Assembly (NCBI RefSeq): GCF_000278135.1
Contig: NZ_JH725025.1
Location: 83,204-147,203, forward strand
DNA from: Candidatus Bartonella washoeensis Sb944nv
GTDB lineage: Bacteria; Pseudomonadota; Alphaproteobacteria; Rhizobiales; Rhizobiaceae
Direction of reading: 5' to 3'
DNA: 64,000 nt
In this document: positions 36,768-46,607 of the stretch, piece by piece
How the letters are laid out: each line of letters begins with the position of its first letter
Numbering within the stretch: position 1 is the stretch's first letter
Position numbers and translations under genes: made by a program
Notes under the pieces: generated by a model
What the model was told of the DNA's origin: nothing
Database searches by the model: none
Seen by the model: the letters and a program-made list of their open reading frames with translations, nothing else

Positions 36768-37169
36768 TTAGTACCATCCAACAGCAATTTGCGCTTCTTC
36801 TGACATACAATCAGGTGTCCATGGTGGATCAAAAGTCATAGTAACTTCAACGTGTAAAACACCTTCGACTGCACTTACCGCATTTTCTACCCACCCCGGC
36901 ATTTCACCGGCAACAGGACATCCCGGTGCCGTAAGCGTCATTTCGATTTTTACTGAGCGATCATCTTCAATATCAATACGATAAATCAATCCTAGCTCAT
37001 AAATATCAGCAGGAATTTCCGGATCATAAACTGTTTTGAGAGCAGCAATAATATCATTCGTCATACGATCAATTTCGTCTTCTGGAATCGCTGATATGTA
37101 AGATTTTTCATTTTCACTTACAATTTTAACAGGTTCTGTAGAATGATGCTCTTTAATTGATTTAGCCAT
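36768..37169 (-). CDS. sufT: SufT-like Fe-S assembly protein (MIP18/DUF59 family)
   Basis: The 133-residue protein has the DUF59 core: YDPEIPADIYELGLIYRI (about 47-64), TLTAPGCPVAGEMP (about 77-90) with the conserved cysteine, and the end VTMTFDPPWTPDCMSEEAQ. SufT proteins help mature Fe-S proteins under high demand. It overlaps sufS by 8 bases and ends the suf operon. In many rhizobia a sufA gene follows at this place; none is present here. Confidence 0.93.
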   Translation of the reverse strand: MAKSIKEHHSTEPVKIVSENEKSYISAIPEDEIDRMTNDIIAALKTVYDPEIPADIYELGLIYRIDIEDDRSVKIEMTLTAPGCPVAGEMPGWVENAVSAVEGVLHVEVTMTFDPPWTPDCMSEEAQIAVGWY

Positions 37170-38406
37170 TAAAAAATGTCCTTGCTTTTTCTAATGCTTC
37201 CACTAACTGATCAATGTCTTCATGATTACTATACATGGCTAATGATGCACGACAAGCAGATGTTAAACCAAAATGTTGTAATAAAGGTTGTGCACAATGC
37301 GTTCCTGCCCGTATAGCAACGCCTTGCCGATCAATAAACATAGCGACATCGTGTGCGTGAATGCCTCTCATTTCAAAAGCTATAATAGCACCTTTATGAG
37401 GAGAACAGCCATAGATACGCAATGATTTAACCGTTTCAAGCCTTTTATGCGCATAAGTTAAAAGTGCATTTTCATGTGCATGAATAGCATTTCTATCTTT
37501 TTTCTGCATATAATCAATAGCAGCCGCCAATCCAACAGCTTCAACTATGGGAGGAGTTCCTGCTTCAAAGCGATAAGGGGGCGCATTATAAGAAACTTTA
37601 TCGATCGTTACATCCTCAATCATTTCTCCTCCCCCTTGAAAAGGACGCATTTCTTCTAGCCTATATTGTTTACCATAAAGAACACCAATACCTGTTGGTC
37701 CATAAAGCTTATGCCCCGTAAATACATACCAGTCACAATCAAGGTCTTGCACATCAACTGTTAAATGGACAGCGCCTTGAGAACCATCAACAAGAACAGG
37801 AATAGCATTTTGATGGGCTAATTTAACAATCTCTTTAATAGGAGGTACAGTTCCCAATACATTAGACATATGCGTCATAGCAACAAGCTTTGTTCTATCA
37901 TTTAAAGCCTTTTTAAAATCTTCAATATGTAAAATACCATTCTCATCAACTGGCACGAAAACGAGTTTAACGTTTTTCTGTTCACGAATAAAATGCCAAG
38001 GAATAATATTTGAGTGATGCTCCATAATGGTGAGAACAATTTCATCACCTTTATTCAATTTAGACATTGCCCAACCATAAGCAACGGTATTAATAGCTTC
38101 TGTTGCACTTTTCGTAAAAACAATTTCCTGTGCTGTTTGAGCATTTAAAAAAGAACGAACTTTTTCGCGAGCATCTTCATAAGATTGTGTAGCCGCATTC
38201 GATAAAAAATGCATTCCTCGATGCACATTTGCATAACGAAACTGATAAAAATTATCCATCGCATCAAGCACAGATTGTGGTTTTTGAGCAGAGGCACTAC
38301 TATCAAGATAAGCTAACCGTTTACCATAAACATTATATTGTAAAATAGGAAAATCACGGCGAATTTCTTCTACATTATAACTTAATGTTGATACGTCATT
38401 TTCCAT
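37162..38406 (-). CDS. sufS: Cysteine desulfurase SufS
   Basis: Takes sulfur from cysteine for Fe-S cluster assembly. The PLP lysine is in FTGHKLYGPTG and the catalytic cysteine in RAGTHCAQP. From the ATG at 38406, preceded by AAGGA, the protein has 414 residues; the frame is open ten codons further upstream into sufD but without support. It is a group II desulfurase (SufS type, with the longer active-site lobe). It lies 8 bp after the sufD stop. Confidence 0.95.
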   Translation of the reverse strand: MENDVSTLSYNVEEIRRDFPILQYNVYGKRLAYLDSSASAQKPQSVLDAMDNFYQFRYANVHRGMHFLSNAATQSYEDAREKVRSFLNAQTAQEIVFTKSATEAINTVAYGWAMSKLNKGDEIVLTIMEHHSNIIPWHFIREQKNVKLVFVPVDENGILHIEDFKKALNDRTKLVAMTHMSNVLGTVPPIKEIVKLAHQNAIPVLVDGSQGAVHLTVDVQDLDCDWYVFTGHKLYGPTGIGVLYGKQYRLEEMRPFQGGGEMIEDVTIDKVSYNAPPYRFEAGTPPIVEAVGLAAAIDYMQKKDRNAIHAHENALLTYAHKRLETVKSLRIYGCSPHKGAIIAFEMRGIHAHDVAMFIDRQGVAIRAGTHCAQPLLQHFGLTSACRASLAMYSNHEDIDQLVEALEKARTFFNG

Positions 38407-38414
38407 TTTTTTCC

Positions 38415-39686
38415 TTAAACATTTTTTTCTAACCATTTGCCAATGATACTTTTCAAAACAGTTTGAATATTATCTTGTTTGATGTCTTCAATAAGCTCGA
38501 AGACAAATCCTTTAATCAAAAGTGCACGAGCAGTTTTAAAAGGGATACCACGCGCCATGAGATAAAAAAGATGGTCATGATTAATATTGGCAACTGTCGC
38601 ACCATGCCCACAGGCAACATCATCAGCAAAAATTTCTAGTTCAGGTTTTGCATTAAATTCCGCATCATCTGAAAGAATAAGACTATTACAGGCCATGCGA
38701 GCATCTGTTTTTTGTGCTTTCTGAGCAACACGTATTATTCCTTGAAATACACCGACTGCTTTATCTGTGACCACATTGCGTATAATTTCGGTTGAGGTCG
38801 ATTTTTCTTCAACGTGATGAACACTCATCGTAAGATCGCTATGCGTTTGTCCAGAGAGCAAATTTATGACCCGTAATTGAAAATCAGCCTCTTCGCCCTG
38901 TAATTCAACATCAATTTCCTGACGATTAAGTTGACTGCCTATATTAATCACATAAAGTGACAATTTAGCACTTTGGCCAAGAACAGCACGAAACTGACTA
39001 AATTGTTTAGAATCAAAACCACGATCTCGAATAAGAATCCATGTAACATCACTATAAGCCGCAATATGTAATGAAAATATCGAACTTACAAAGGTATCTT
39101 TATTATTGCCAATCTGATGTTCAACAAATAAAGCTTGACTATTATTATCAATTTTTATGTCTGAAAAAGTATGAGATTGTCCCCCCATTTGAATATTTTG
39201 CAATTCAATAGGCGCATTTAATTTTGTATTTTCAGGAATATGAAAAATCCAGCCATCGGTAACAAAAGCTGTATTTAATTGTCCAATAAAATCTTCAATA
39301 GCAGTAATTTCGCTGATTACCTTGGCACAATTTTTTTCCAGTACATCTGCAAGACGTTTGGTCCTAATACCTGGTATTCTCGATTGTGTAAGCGTTTTGC
39401 CGTTTTCAATGGAAAATACCTGACTTTCCGAGAATAATGGGGCAACTAATTTCTTATCACCTACTTCTGAAAAATCACTAACAGATTTCAGTAATGTGCG
39501 CAGATTAGTATAGTGCCAACTTTCGATTTTACGCGAAGGAAGTCGTGTAGTTTGAAATAATTCAATAGCTTTTTTGCGGATTTCCTGTACGGAGCTATCG
39601 CCAGGTAAATTGCTCATATATTGATTGAAATTATTGAGTATATCCTCTTCAACCGCTAACAGTTCTTTCTGTGCGTTCACATTCAT
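38415..39686 (-). CDS. sufD: Fe-S cluster assembly protein SufD
   Basis: SufD is a beta-helix scaffold subunit of the SufBCD complex. The ATG at 39686 has GAGGT eight bases upstream; a TTG at 39701 overlaps the sufC stop but is less likely. The protein has 423 residues. Its C-terminal part shows the family patterns SDDAEFNAKPELEIFADDV and ACGHGATV, followed by YLMARGIPFKTARALLIKGF. SufD partners SufB and SufC and is needed for iron acquisition in the complex. Confidence 0.94.
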   Translation of the reverse strand: MNVNAQKELLAVEEDILNNFNQYMSNLPGDSSVQEIRKKAIELFQTTRLPSRKIESWHYTNLRTLLKSVSDFSEVGDKKLVAPLFSESQVFSIENGKTLTQSRIPGIRTKRLADVLEKNCAKVISEITAIEDFIGQLNTAFVTDGWIFHIPENTKLNAPIELQNIQMGGQSHTFSDIKIDNNSQALFVEHQIGNNKDTFVSSIFSLHIAAYSDVTWILIRDRGFDSKQFSQFRAVLGQSAKLSLYVINIGSQLNRQEIDVELQGEEADFQLRVINLLSGQTHSDLTMSVHHVEEKSTSTEIIRNVVTDKAVGVFQGIIRVAQKAQKTDARMACNSLILSDDAEFNAKPELEIFADDVACGHGATVANINHDHLFYLMARGIPFKTARALLIKGFVFELIEDIKQDNIQTVLKSIIGKWLEKNV

Positions 39687-39697
39687 ATTCAATGACC

Positions 39698-40453
39698 TCA
39701 AGCCGCTTCACGGATAATATCAGCATATCCATTTTTTTCTAAATAAAGCGCTAATGATTTATCTCCGCTTTTAATAATACGCCCTTTATAAAGAACATGT
39801 ACCGTATCAGGAACAATATAGTTAAGCAGGCGTTGGTAATGCGTAATAACAAGAAATGAACGCTTTAAATTGCGGAGTTTATTAACACCATCTGCAACAA
39901 TTTTGAGCGCATCAATATCTAAACCAGAGTCTGTTTCATCTAAAATGCAAAGCTTGGGTTCGAGAAGCGCCATTTGCAAAATTTCAGCTCGTTTTTTTTC
40001 TCCACCTGAAAAACCTACATTTAATGGACGTTTTAGCATGTCCATATCTATTTCAAGTTTGGAAGAAATTTCTCTAACATATTTTATAAATTCAGGAATT
40101 TTAAGTTCCTCATCACCACGCGCTTTTCGTTGAGAATTCATCGCAACTTTTAAAAATTCCATGGTTGCTACTCCAGGTATTTCCATTGGATATTGAAATG
40201 CAAGAAAAACACCACATGTGGCACGCTCTGCAGGATCCATTTCTAAAAGTGACTGCCCATCATAAAGAATATCGCCTTCTATTACCTCATAATCATCACG
40301 ACCAGCGAGCAAATAAGATAAGGTAGATTTTCCAGCGCCATTTTGTCCCATAATAGCAGCAACTTCACCATCTTGAACCGTCAAATTTAAACCGCGAATG
40401 ATTTCTGTATCTGTCCCAACAATACGGGCACGTAAATTTTTTATCTCTAACAT
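39698..40453 (-). CDS. sufC: Fe-S cluster assembly ATPase SufC
   Basis: The 251-residue protein is the ABC-type ATPase of the SufBCD complex. Walker A is GQNGAGKST (about 36-44), the signature is FSGGEKKRAEILQ (about 148-160) and Walker B is LCILDETDSGLD (about 168-179). AGGA lies upstream of the ATG. It is co-transcribed with sufB (54-bp gap) and overlaps the region of the sufD start. Confidence 0.96.
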   Translation of the reverse strand: MLEIKNLRARIVGTDTEIIRGLNLTVQDGEVAAIMGQNGAGKSTLSYLLAGRDDYEVIEGDILYDGQSLLEMDPAERATCGVFLAFQYPMEIPGVATMEFLKVAMNSQRKARGDEELKIPEFIKYVREISSKLEIDMDMLKRPLNVGFSGGEKKRAEILQMALLEPKLCILDETDSGLDIDALKIVADGVNKLRNLKRSFLVITHYQRLLNYIVPDTVHVLYKGRIIKSGDKSLALYLEKNGYADIIREAA

Positions 40454-40506
40454 AATTTAATCCTGTTCTGGCTATTTTAGGTTAAGCGCACTCTTTACTA
40501 AAAAAG

Positions 40507-42018
40507 TTATCCCACACTACCTTCAAGACTGATACCAATCAGCTTCTGTGCTTCGACAGCAAATTCCATTGGAAGCTTTTGTATGACCTCTTTTACAAAA
40601 CCATTTACAATTAATGCGATAGCTTCTTCTTCAGGAATTCCGCGCTGCATAACATAAAAAAGTTGATCATCAGAAATTTTTGATGTTGTCGCTTCATGTT
40701 CAAATTGAGCTGTGGCATTTTTCGCTTCAATATAAGGTACTGTATGGGCACCACAATCATTACCGATTAACAAACTATCACATTGCGTAAAATTACGGGC
40801 ATTTTTAGCTTTTCGATGTGCTGTAACTTGTCCCCGATAAGTGTTATTTGAAAAACCAGCGGAAATGCCTTTAGAAACAATGCGACTAGATGTATTTTTT
40901 CCCAAATGAATCATTTTGGTACCGGAATCAATTTGTTGATGACCATTTGCAACAGCAATGGAATAAAACTCTCCACGTGAATTATCACCACGTAATAAGC
41001 AAGATGGATATTTCCAAGTAATTGCAGAACCCGTTTCCACTTGTGTCCATGAAATCTTAGAGTTATCGCCTCGGCAATCTCCGCGCTTTGTTACAAAGTT
41101 ATAAATACCGCCCTTTCCTTCTTTGTCACCAGGATACCAATTTTGTACTGTGGAATATTTAATTTCTGCATTTTTTAGCGCAATAAGTTCAACAACAGCA
41201 GCGTGAAGTTGGTTTTCATCACGTTGCGGCGCAGTACAACCTTCAAGATAAGAAACATAAGAATCTTCATCTGCAATAATCAATGTTCGCTCAAATTGGC
41301 CTGTGTTGCGTTCATTAATTCTAAAATAGGTTGAAAGCTCCATAGGACAACGAACCCCTTTGGGAATATAAACAAACGAACCATCTGTAAAGACAGCAGC
41401 ATTTAAAGCAGCGTAATAATTATCACTTGCTGGCACAACTGCTCCTAAATATTCTTTAATAAGAGCTGGATGCTCAACAATTGCTTCTGAAATAGAACAG
41501 AAAATAACACCGGCACGGGCCAGTTCTTTTTTAAATGTTGTCACGACAGAAACAGAATCAAAAACCGCGTCAACAGCTACCTGTCCAGATGCATAAAGAC
41601 TATCATCAAAAGTAGAAGGGTCAGACTGTCTTCTCACCCCTGCTAAAATTTCCTGTTCTTTCAGGGGAATGCCAAGTTTTTCATACGTTCTTAACAGTTC
41701 AGGATCTACTTCATCCAAAGATTTTGGTCCTGTATGATTTTTAGGAGCAGCATAATAATAAAGCTCCTGAAAATCAATCTTGGGATATTCAATACGTGCC
41801 CAACTAGGCTCCTGCATTGTCAACCAACGGCGAAAAGCTTGTAAACGCCATGCTAGCATCCATTCAGGTTCACGTTTTTTAGCAGAAATAAATTTGATAA
41901 TATCTTCACTTAAACCTTTTGGAGCTTTATCCGTTTTAATTTTGGTTTCAAAACCGTATTTATATTGGTCAACATCTATTTCACGGACCTGGCGTATTGT
42001 TTCTTGTACTGCCGGCAT
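40507..42018 (-). CDS. sufB: Fe-S cluster assembly scaffold SufB
   Basis: The 503-residue beta-helix protein assembles Fe-S clusters with SufC and SufD. Visible landmarks are [40 protein letters not shown] (shown as LEGCTAP and NQLHAAVVE), [20 protein letters not shown] and the histidine-containing [16 protein letters not shown]. The conserved active-site cysteine in [11 protein letters not shown] is present. It starts the operon read from a region holding an Irr-like palindrome, 157 bp after iscS. Confidence 0.96.
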   Translation of the reverse strand: MPAVQETIRQVREIDVDQYKYGFETKIKTDKAPKGLSEDIIKFISAKKREPEWMLAWRLQAFRRWLTMQEPSWARIEYPKIDFQELYYYAAPKNHTGPKSLDEVDPELLRTYEKLGIPLKEQEILAGVRRQSDPSTFDDSLYASGQVAVDAVFDSVSVVTTFKKELARAGVIFCSISEAIVEHPALIKEYLGAVVPASDNYYAALNAAVFTDGSFVYIPKGVRCPMELSTYFRINERNTGQFERTLIIADEDSYVSYLEGCTAPQRDENQLHAAVVELIALKNAEIKYSTVQNWYPGDKEGKGGIYNFVTKRGDCRGDNSKISWTQVETGSAITWKYPSCLLRGDNSRGEFYSIAVANGHQQIDSGTKMIHLGKNTSSRIVSKGISAGFSNNTYRGQVTAHRKAKNARNFTQCDSLLIGNDCGAHTVPYIEAKNATAQFEHEATTSKISDDQLFYVMQRGIPEEEAIALIVNGFVKEVIQKLPMEFAVEAQKLIGISLEGSVG

Positions 42019-42148
42019 AAACTTTCTCCATTCCTTCTGGTGTCAAGAACCAGTGATTAAAAGCCTTGTTTTTACAAGGTTAAAGCAGGCCATTCATTCT
42101 CTAGGCTATATGCAAAGTGGGAAAATTTCAATCAAGCTTATTTTATTT

Positions 42149-42163
42149 TTAAAATAATTCTAA
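42149..42163 (-). promoter_or_regulatory. Candidate Irr (iron control element) box upstream of sufB
   Basis: On the minus strand the 15 bases read TTAGAATTATTTTAA, one base from the palindrome TTAGAAT-N-ATTCTAA that I recall as the alphaproteobacterial Irr box. It lies 12 bases after the iscS stop and 131 bp before the sufB start. The regulator Irr senses iron through heme in rhizobia, Brucella and Bartonella. One mismatch and A/T-rich surroundings keep this tentative. Confidence 0.4.
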
Positions 42164-42175
42164 TTCTCATAAATT

Positions 42176-43333
42176 TTAAAGATAAACTTTAGCTTTTTTA
42201 TTACTGATAATTTCAGAAAACAACAATAAAAAATCATCAATATCTTTAGCAGTTGTACAGCGTCCTGTTGAAATGCGAATTGCACCATTTGGAACATGAT
42301 ACCCCATCGCTTCCAAGACGCCACTTTGTTTTACTTTTCCCGAAGAACAAGCAGAGCCTGCTGAGACAGAAAAACCTGCTAAATCAAAAGCAATTTGCAT
42401 AGTTTCAGCTTTTATATTTTGTACAGTAAAATAAGTGGTATTTGGCAAACGTTGAACTCTCTTGCCAAAAATTTCAACATCATGACTTATTTTCTGTAGT
42501 CCATTTTCTAATTTATTACGTAAACACATTAACTGCATTATCTCTTCTTGAGTAAAACAATCAGCCATTGCTGCTCCAAAAGCAGCAATAAGCGGTAACG
42601 CTTCTGTTCCTCCACGCAACCCTTTTTCTTGTCCTCCTCCGAAAATAAGAGGCTGTGGCATAAGAAGGTTACCACTTGCAACAAAAGCACCAACCCCTTT
42701 AGGTCCACCAATTTTATGCGCAGACAGTATAAAAAAATCTCCACCCATCTGATTAACATCAACAAAATTTTTGTCTACATATTGTGTCAAATCGACAATA
42801 AAAACGCCCCCAGCATTATGAACAATGGCAGCTATTTCTTGTATTGGTTGTATAACACCAGTTTCACTATTGGCAGCTTGAATAGCAACAAGGGGTAAGC
42901 CTTTTGTGTTATCATGGGCTGTTAACAGAGATGTTAATTTATCTTTTTGAATGAGACCATCTCGATCAACAGCAACTCTGCTGATGCATTCTTTAGAAAA
43001 ACGCCCCCCTTCCGCAACAGATGGATGTTCAGTAGCACCAATATAAAGATGAGAAAATCGAACCTTAGAACTTCCCATATTATAAAAGGGTGTTAATAAG
43101 GTCATTGCTGCTTCACTCGCACCAGATGTAAAGACAACGTGATCTGGATTTGTATTGAGCCTTTCAGCAATTTGCCGACGCGCTTTTTGCAATAAAGCTT
43201 TAGCAGCACGTCCTTCTGCATGAACCGATGATGGATTACCAAATATCTCTAAAGACTCCAATAACGCCATCCGCGCCATTTCTTTGAGCGGTGTTGTCGC
43301 ATTATGATCAAAATATCGCCGTTTTACAACCAT
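42176..43333 (-). CDS. iscS: Cysteine desulfurase (NifS/IscS-like)
   Basis: A group I type desulfurase of 385 residues from the ATG at 43333; a TTG four codons earlier is possible. The PLP-binding lysine lies in LSAHKIGGPKG and the catalytic cysteine in VSAGSACSSG near the end. The N-terminus has YFDHNATTPL. In this locus it precedes sufB-C-D-S-T. It gives a second desulfurase beside SufS, probably for tRNA thiolation (TtcA) and Fe-S work; that division of labour is inference. Confidence 0.93.
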   Translation of the reverse strand: MVVKRRYFDHNATTPLKEMARMALLESLEIFGNPSSVHAEGRAAKALLQKARRQIAERLNTNPDHVVFTSGASEAAMTLLTPFYNMGSSKVRFSHLYIGATEHPSVAEGGRFSKECISRVAVDRDGLIQKDKLTSLLTAHDNTKGLPLVAIQAANSETGVIQPIQEIAAIVHNAGGVFIVDLTQYVDKNFVDVNQMGGDFFILSAHKIGGPKGVGAFVASGNLLMPQPLIFGGGQEKGLRGGTEALPLIAAFGAAMADCFTQEEIMQLMCLRNKLENGLQKISHDVEIFGKRVQRLPNTTYFTVQNIKAETMQIAFDLAGFSVSAGSACSSGKVKQSGVLEAMGYHVPNGAIRISTGRCTTAKDIDDFLLLFSEIISNKKAKVYL

Positions 43334-43513
43334 TTTACATCGCAATCATTAATTCCATAAATTGATTAAAAAAAATAGTGCAATTTTCTTGAAAAATGCA
43401 CCCAAAACAGAATATCTAAGAGTTCATTAAAATGAGATGACCATATAAAATAGACGAATAGTAGAAATCAGCCAAGCTCAATGAGAGCCTTTATAGCATT
43501 TAAGGAGCATTTA

Positions 43514-44194
43514 ATGCCAGAAATTATTTTTAACGGTCCCGCAGGTCGACTTGAAGGACGTTATCAACCTTCACAACAAAAAAATGCACCGATTGCGATT
43601 ATTTTGCATCCTCACCCCCAGTTTGGTGGAACAATGAACAATAAAATTGTTTATGATCTATTCTATATGTTTCAACAGCGTGGTTTTACTACATTGCGTT
43701 TTAATTTTCGTGGTATAGGACGCAGCCAAGGCGAATTTGATTATGGAATAGGAGAACTTTCAGATGCCGCTGCTGCACTCGATTGGGTACAAACACAGCA
43801 TCCCGATTCTAAAAATTGCTGGGTAGCTGGATATTCATTTGGTGCTTGGATTGGTATGCAACTTTTAATGCGCCGACCGGAAATTGAGAGTTTTATATCC
43901 GTTGCTCCTCAACCTAATATTTATGACTTTTCATTTCTTGCTCCCTGCCCTTCTTCTGGACTTATAATTCACGGTGATATCGATAAGGTTGCTCCCCCAA
44001 AAGATGTTCAAACACTCGTAGATAAATTAAAAACGCAAAAAGGTATTACTATTACACAAGAAATACTGGAAGGTGCTAACCATTTTTTCAGTGGATGTAA
44101 TCAGGAACTTATTGAGCGATGTGCACAATATTTGGACAATCATATTACAAGTGAATTTCTAGCACCTCCACCTGAAATATTGTCGCTTACTTAG
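43514..44194 (+). CDS. Alpha/beta hydrolase (COG2945 type)
   Basis: The ATG at 43514 has AAGGAG six bases upstream, so the upstream ATG at 43481 is rejected. The 226-residue protein has the nucleophile in GYSFGAW (about 109-115), the acidic residue in HGDIDKVAPP (about 162-171) and the histidine in GANHFFSG (about 193-200). HPHPQFGGTMNNKIV near the start is typical of COG2945, small alpha/beta hydrolases of unknown substrate. It stands alone. Confidence 0.87.
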   Translation: MPEIIFNGPAGRLEGRYQPSQQKNAPIAIILHPHPQFGGTMNNKIVYDLFYMFQQRGFTTLRFNFRGIGRSQGEFDYGIGELSDAAAALDWVQTQHPDSKNCWVAGYSFGAWIGMQLLMRRPEIESFISVAPQPNIYDFSFLAPCPSSGLIIHGDIDKVAPPKDVQTLVDKLKTQKGITITQEILEGANHFFSGCNQELIERCAQYLDNHITSEFLAPPPEILSLT

Positions 44195-44484
44195 AAATGC
44201 TAAAGATTTATAAAAAAATAAACAACGAGCTTTTGATAGCAGACATGCAGCTTATTTCTCAGCGCCTTTAGGTTTTCTTCATCTTACTTGCGTATAAAGA
44301 TAAAAAATGTGTCTGTTCATATCAATAAAACCCCCTTTATCTCTGAAGGATACAAGTGAGACCGTCTCTTTGTTTCTTTTACTACCAATATATTTCATTC
44401 ACTTGTGAGGTATACTTTATTTATGATAGAGAGCGCTTTAACCACCCAATATAAAAATGCAACATTAATCAGGAAATAAAATCC

Positions 44485-45738
44485 GTGCTTGCCTTTAAAT
44501 CTGATTTTTTACACATTATGAACGAACGTGGTTTTATCCACCAAATTTCGGATGAAAAAGGCTTAGATGCTCTTTTTTCAAAAGAAGTTGTAAGTGCCTA
44601 TATTGGATTTGATCCTACAGCTTCGAGTTTGCATGCTGGAAGTCTTCTTCAAATTATGATGCTTTATTGGTTACAAAAAACCGGACACCGTCCAATTGTT
44701 TTGATGGGTGGAGGGACAGGATTGATCGGTGATCCTTCCTTCAAAGATGAAGCACGACGCCTTCTGACACAAGATGATATTGCTGCAAATATCGATGGTA
44801 TTAAAAAAGTATTTGCTAATTATTTAATATTTGGTGATAAAGAAACCGATGCATGCATCGTCAATAATGCCGAATGGTTGTGCGAGTTAAACTATTTAGA
44901 ATTTTTGCGTGACGTGGGAAAGCATTTTTCCGTCAATCGTATGTTGTCGTTTGATTCTGTTAAGCTCAGACTTGAACGTGAACATTCTTTATCATTCCTA
45001 GAATTTAATTATATGATCCTGCAAGCTTATGATTTTGTTGAACTGTATAAGCGCTATGGTCTACGTATGCAAATGGGTGGGTCTGATCAATGGGGCAATA
45101 TTATCAATGGAATTGAGTTAGGACACCGCTTAGGAACACCTCAGTTGTACGCATTAACTTCACCATTGCTTACAACATCTTCCGGTGCCAAAATGGGTAA
45201 ATCATTGAGTGGAGCTGTATGGCTTAATGCTGATATGCTTTCACCTTATCAATTTTGGCAATATTGGCGCAACACAGAAGACGCTGATGTTACACGATTT
45301 TTAAAGCTTTATACAACGTTGCCAATGGATGAGATTCTTAAACTTTCTGCATTACAGGGAACTGAAATTAATGAAGCGAAGAAAATTCTTGCAACAGAAA
45401 TTACAGCAATGTTACACGGACGCGATCTTGCAAATACAGCAGAAGAAACCGCTCGTAAAACTTTTGAAGAAAAAGCACACGGAGAAGGTCTTCCAACTAT
45501 TGAAATTAAAACTACAGAATTAAAAATGGGCGCTGGATTGCTGTCTCTTCTGGTACAAACAGGACTAGCCAAATCGAACAGTGAAGCGCGTCGACATGTT
45601 CAAGGAGGTGGGGTGCGTGTCAATGATCAAATTGTTAAGAATGAAACGCGCCTTATTCTTGAGGAAGATGTCAACGCAGCAGGGATGATTAAACTTTCTT
45701 TTGGTAAGAAGAAACATGTTTTGATAAAACCATTATAA
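44485..45738 (+). CDS. tyrS: Tyrosyl-tRNA synthetase
   Basis: Charges tRNA-Tyr. The 417-residue protein has the class I signature [15 protein letters not shown] (HIGH region, about 45-59), GGSDQWGNI and the KMGKS loop (about 237-241), and an S4-like RNA-binding domain at the C-terminus (about 350-415, with GVRVNDQ). The start is GTG with AGGAAA eight bases before it. It belongs to the TyrRS group with an S4 domain, the usual bacterial kind. Confidence 0.97.
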   Translation: MLAFKSDFLHIMNERGFIHQISDEKGLDALFSKEVVSAYIGFDPTASSLHAGSLLQIMMLYWLQKTGHRPIVLMGGGTGLIGDPSFKDEARRLLTQDDIAANIDGIKKVFANYLIFGDKETDACIVNNAEWLCELNYLEFLRDVGKHFSVNRMLSFDSVKLRLEREHSLSFLEFNYMILQAYDFVELYKRYGLRMQMGGSDQWGNIINGIELGHRLGTPQLYALTSPLLTTSSGAKMGKSLSGAVWLNADMLSPYQFWQYWRNTEDADVTRFLKLYTTLPMDEILKLSALQGTEINEAKKILATEITAMLHGRDLANTAEETARKTFEEKAHGEGLPTIEIKTTELKMGAGLLSLLVQTGLAKSNSEARRHVQGGGVRVNDQIVKNETRLILEEDVNAAGMIKLSFGKKKHVLIKPL

Positions 45739-45978
45739 TATCTATTGATAATTTTTTTACCTCCAATTTGATATGCAATATTTGTGTTTTTCACGCTTAG
45801 TTTGGCTTTCTCAATTTAATCCTTGTGATACAATGGACCATGTATGACAGATAAATGTGAGATAATTATAATTCTAGAAAGCTGAAGAATTATTTTATGA
45901 TTTGTTATCGTTTTCGATAATTATGTCTCTTCTTAACTCTTATACGTAATGCTTACACAAAAAAGAAAGATACAACAA

Positions 45979-46461
45979 ATGATAAAACAAATGAAAGGCT
46001 CCCCTGCTCCTAATTTTAATTTGCCACGTGATGGTGGAGACAGATTATGTCTTTCTGATCTTCAAGGAAAATCGGTTGTTTTATATTTTTATCCAAAAGA
46101 TGATACCAGTGGGTGCACGAATGAAGCCCTTGATTTTACGCGACTGAAAAAAAAGTTTGAAGAGATCGGGGTTGTTGTTATTGGGATATCTCCAGACAAC
46201 GTTGAGAAACATGATAAATTCAAAATGAAACATGGACTTGATATTATCCTTGTTTCCGATGAAGAAAAAACGACTCTTCAAGCTTATGGTGTTTGGGTTG
46301 AAAAAAGTATGTATGGGCGCAAATATATGGGAGTTGAACGAAGCACTTTTCTGATTGATTCAACTGGAATAATAGCAGAAGAATGGCGAAAAGTTAGTGT
46401 ATCTGGACACGCTGAAAGTGTTTTAGCTACTGCTACACTTTTACATCGTAATGGCGCATAA
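45979..46461 (+). CDS. bcp: Thiol peroxidase/peroxiredoxin Bcp
   Basis: Reduces hydroperoxides. The peroxidatic cysteine is in DDTSGCTNEALDF; counting from the ATG at 45979 it is residue 46. There is one other cysteine near the N-terminus and no C-x4-C pair, so it looks like a 1-Cys or atypical form. The start is ambiguous: ATGs at 45949, 45979 and 45991 are in frame; the family usually begins close to GSPAPNFNLP. AGAAAGA lies about 9 bases before 45979. It is preceded by about 210 bp of non-coding DNA. Confidence 0.9.
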   Translation: MIKQMKGSPAPNFNLPRDGGDRLCLSDLQGKSVVLYFYPKDDTSGCTNEALDFTRLKKKFEEIGVVVIGISPDNVEKHDKFKMKHGLDIILVSDEEKTTLQAYGVWVEKSMYGRKYMGVERSTFLIDSTGIIAEEWRKVSVSGHAESVLATATLLHRNGA

Positions 46462-46607
46462 ACTTATTGACGCAATGAGTTTATAAAGGCAGAATCCGTC
46501 CTCTTCAATTGGCTCTATATTTGCTAACTTGTGAATCTACGTGTAGCTAAATAGAAATAACGAATCAAGAAATAAGTGTTGTACAACTTGAGAGACATTG
46601 TGTGTTA

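Noticed and set aside
46460-46482. Terminator after bcp
   Set aside because: A 10-bp stem with one G-T pair overlaps the stop codon but has no T-run after it, so it is not a convincing terminator.
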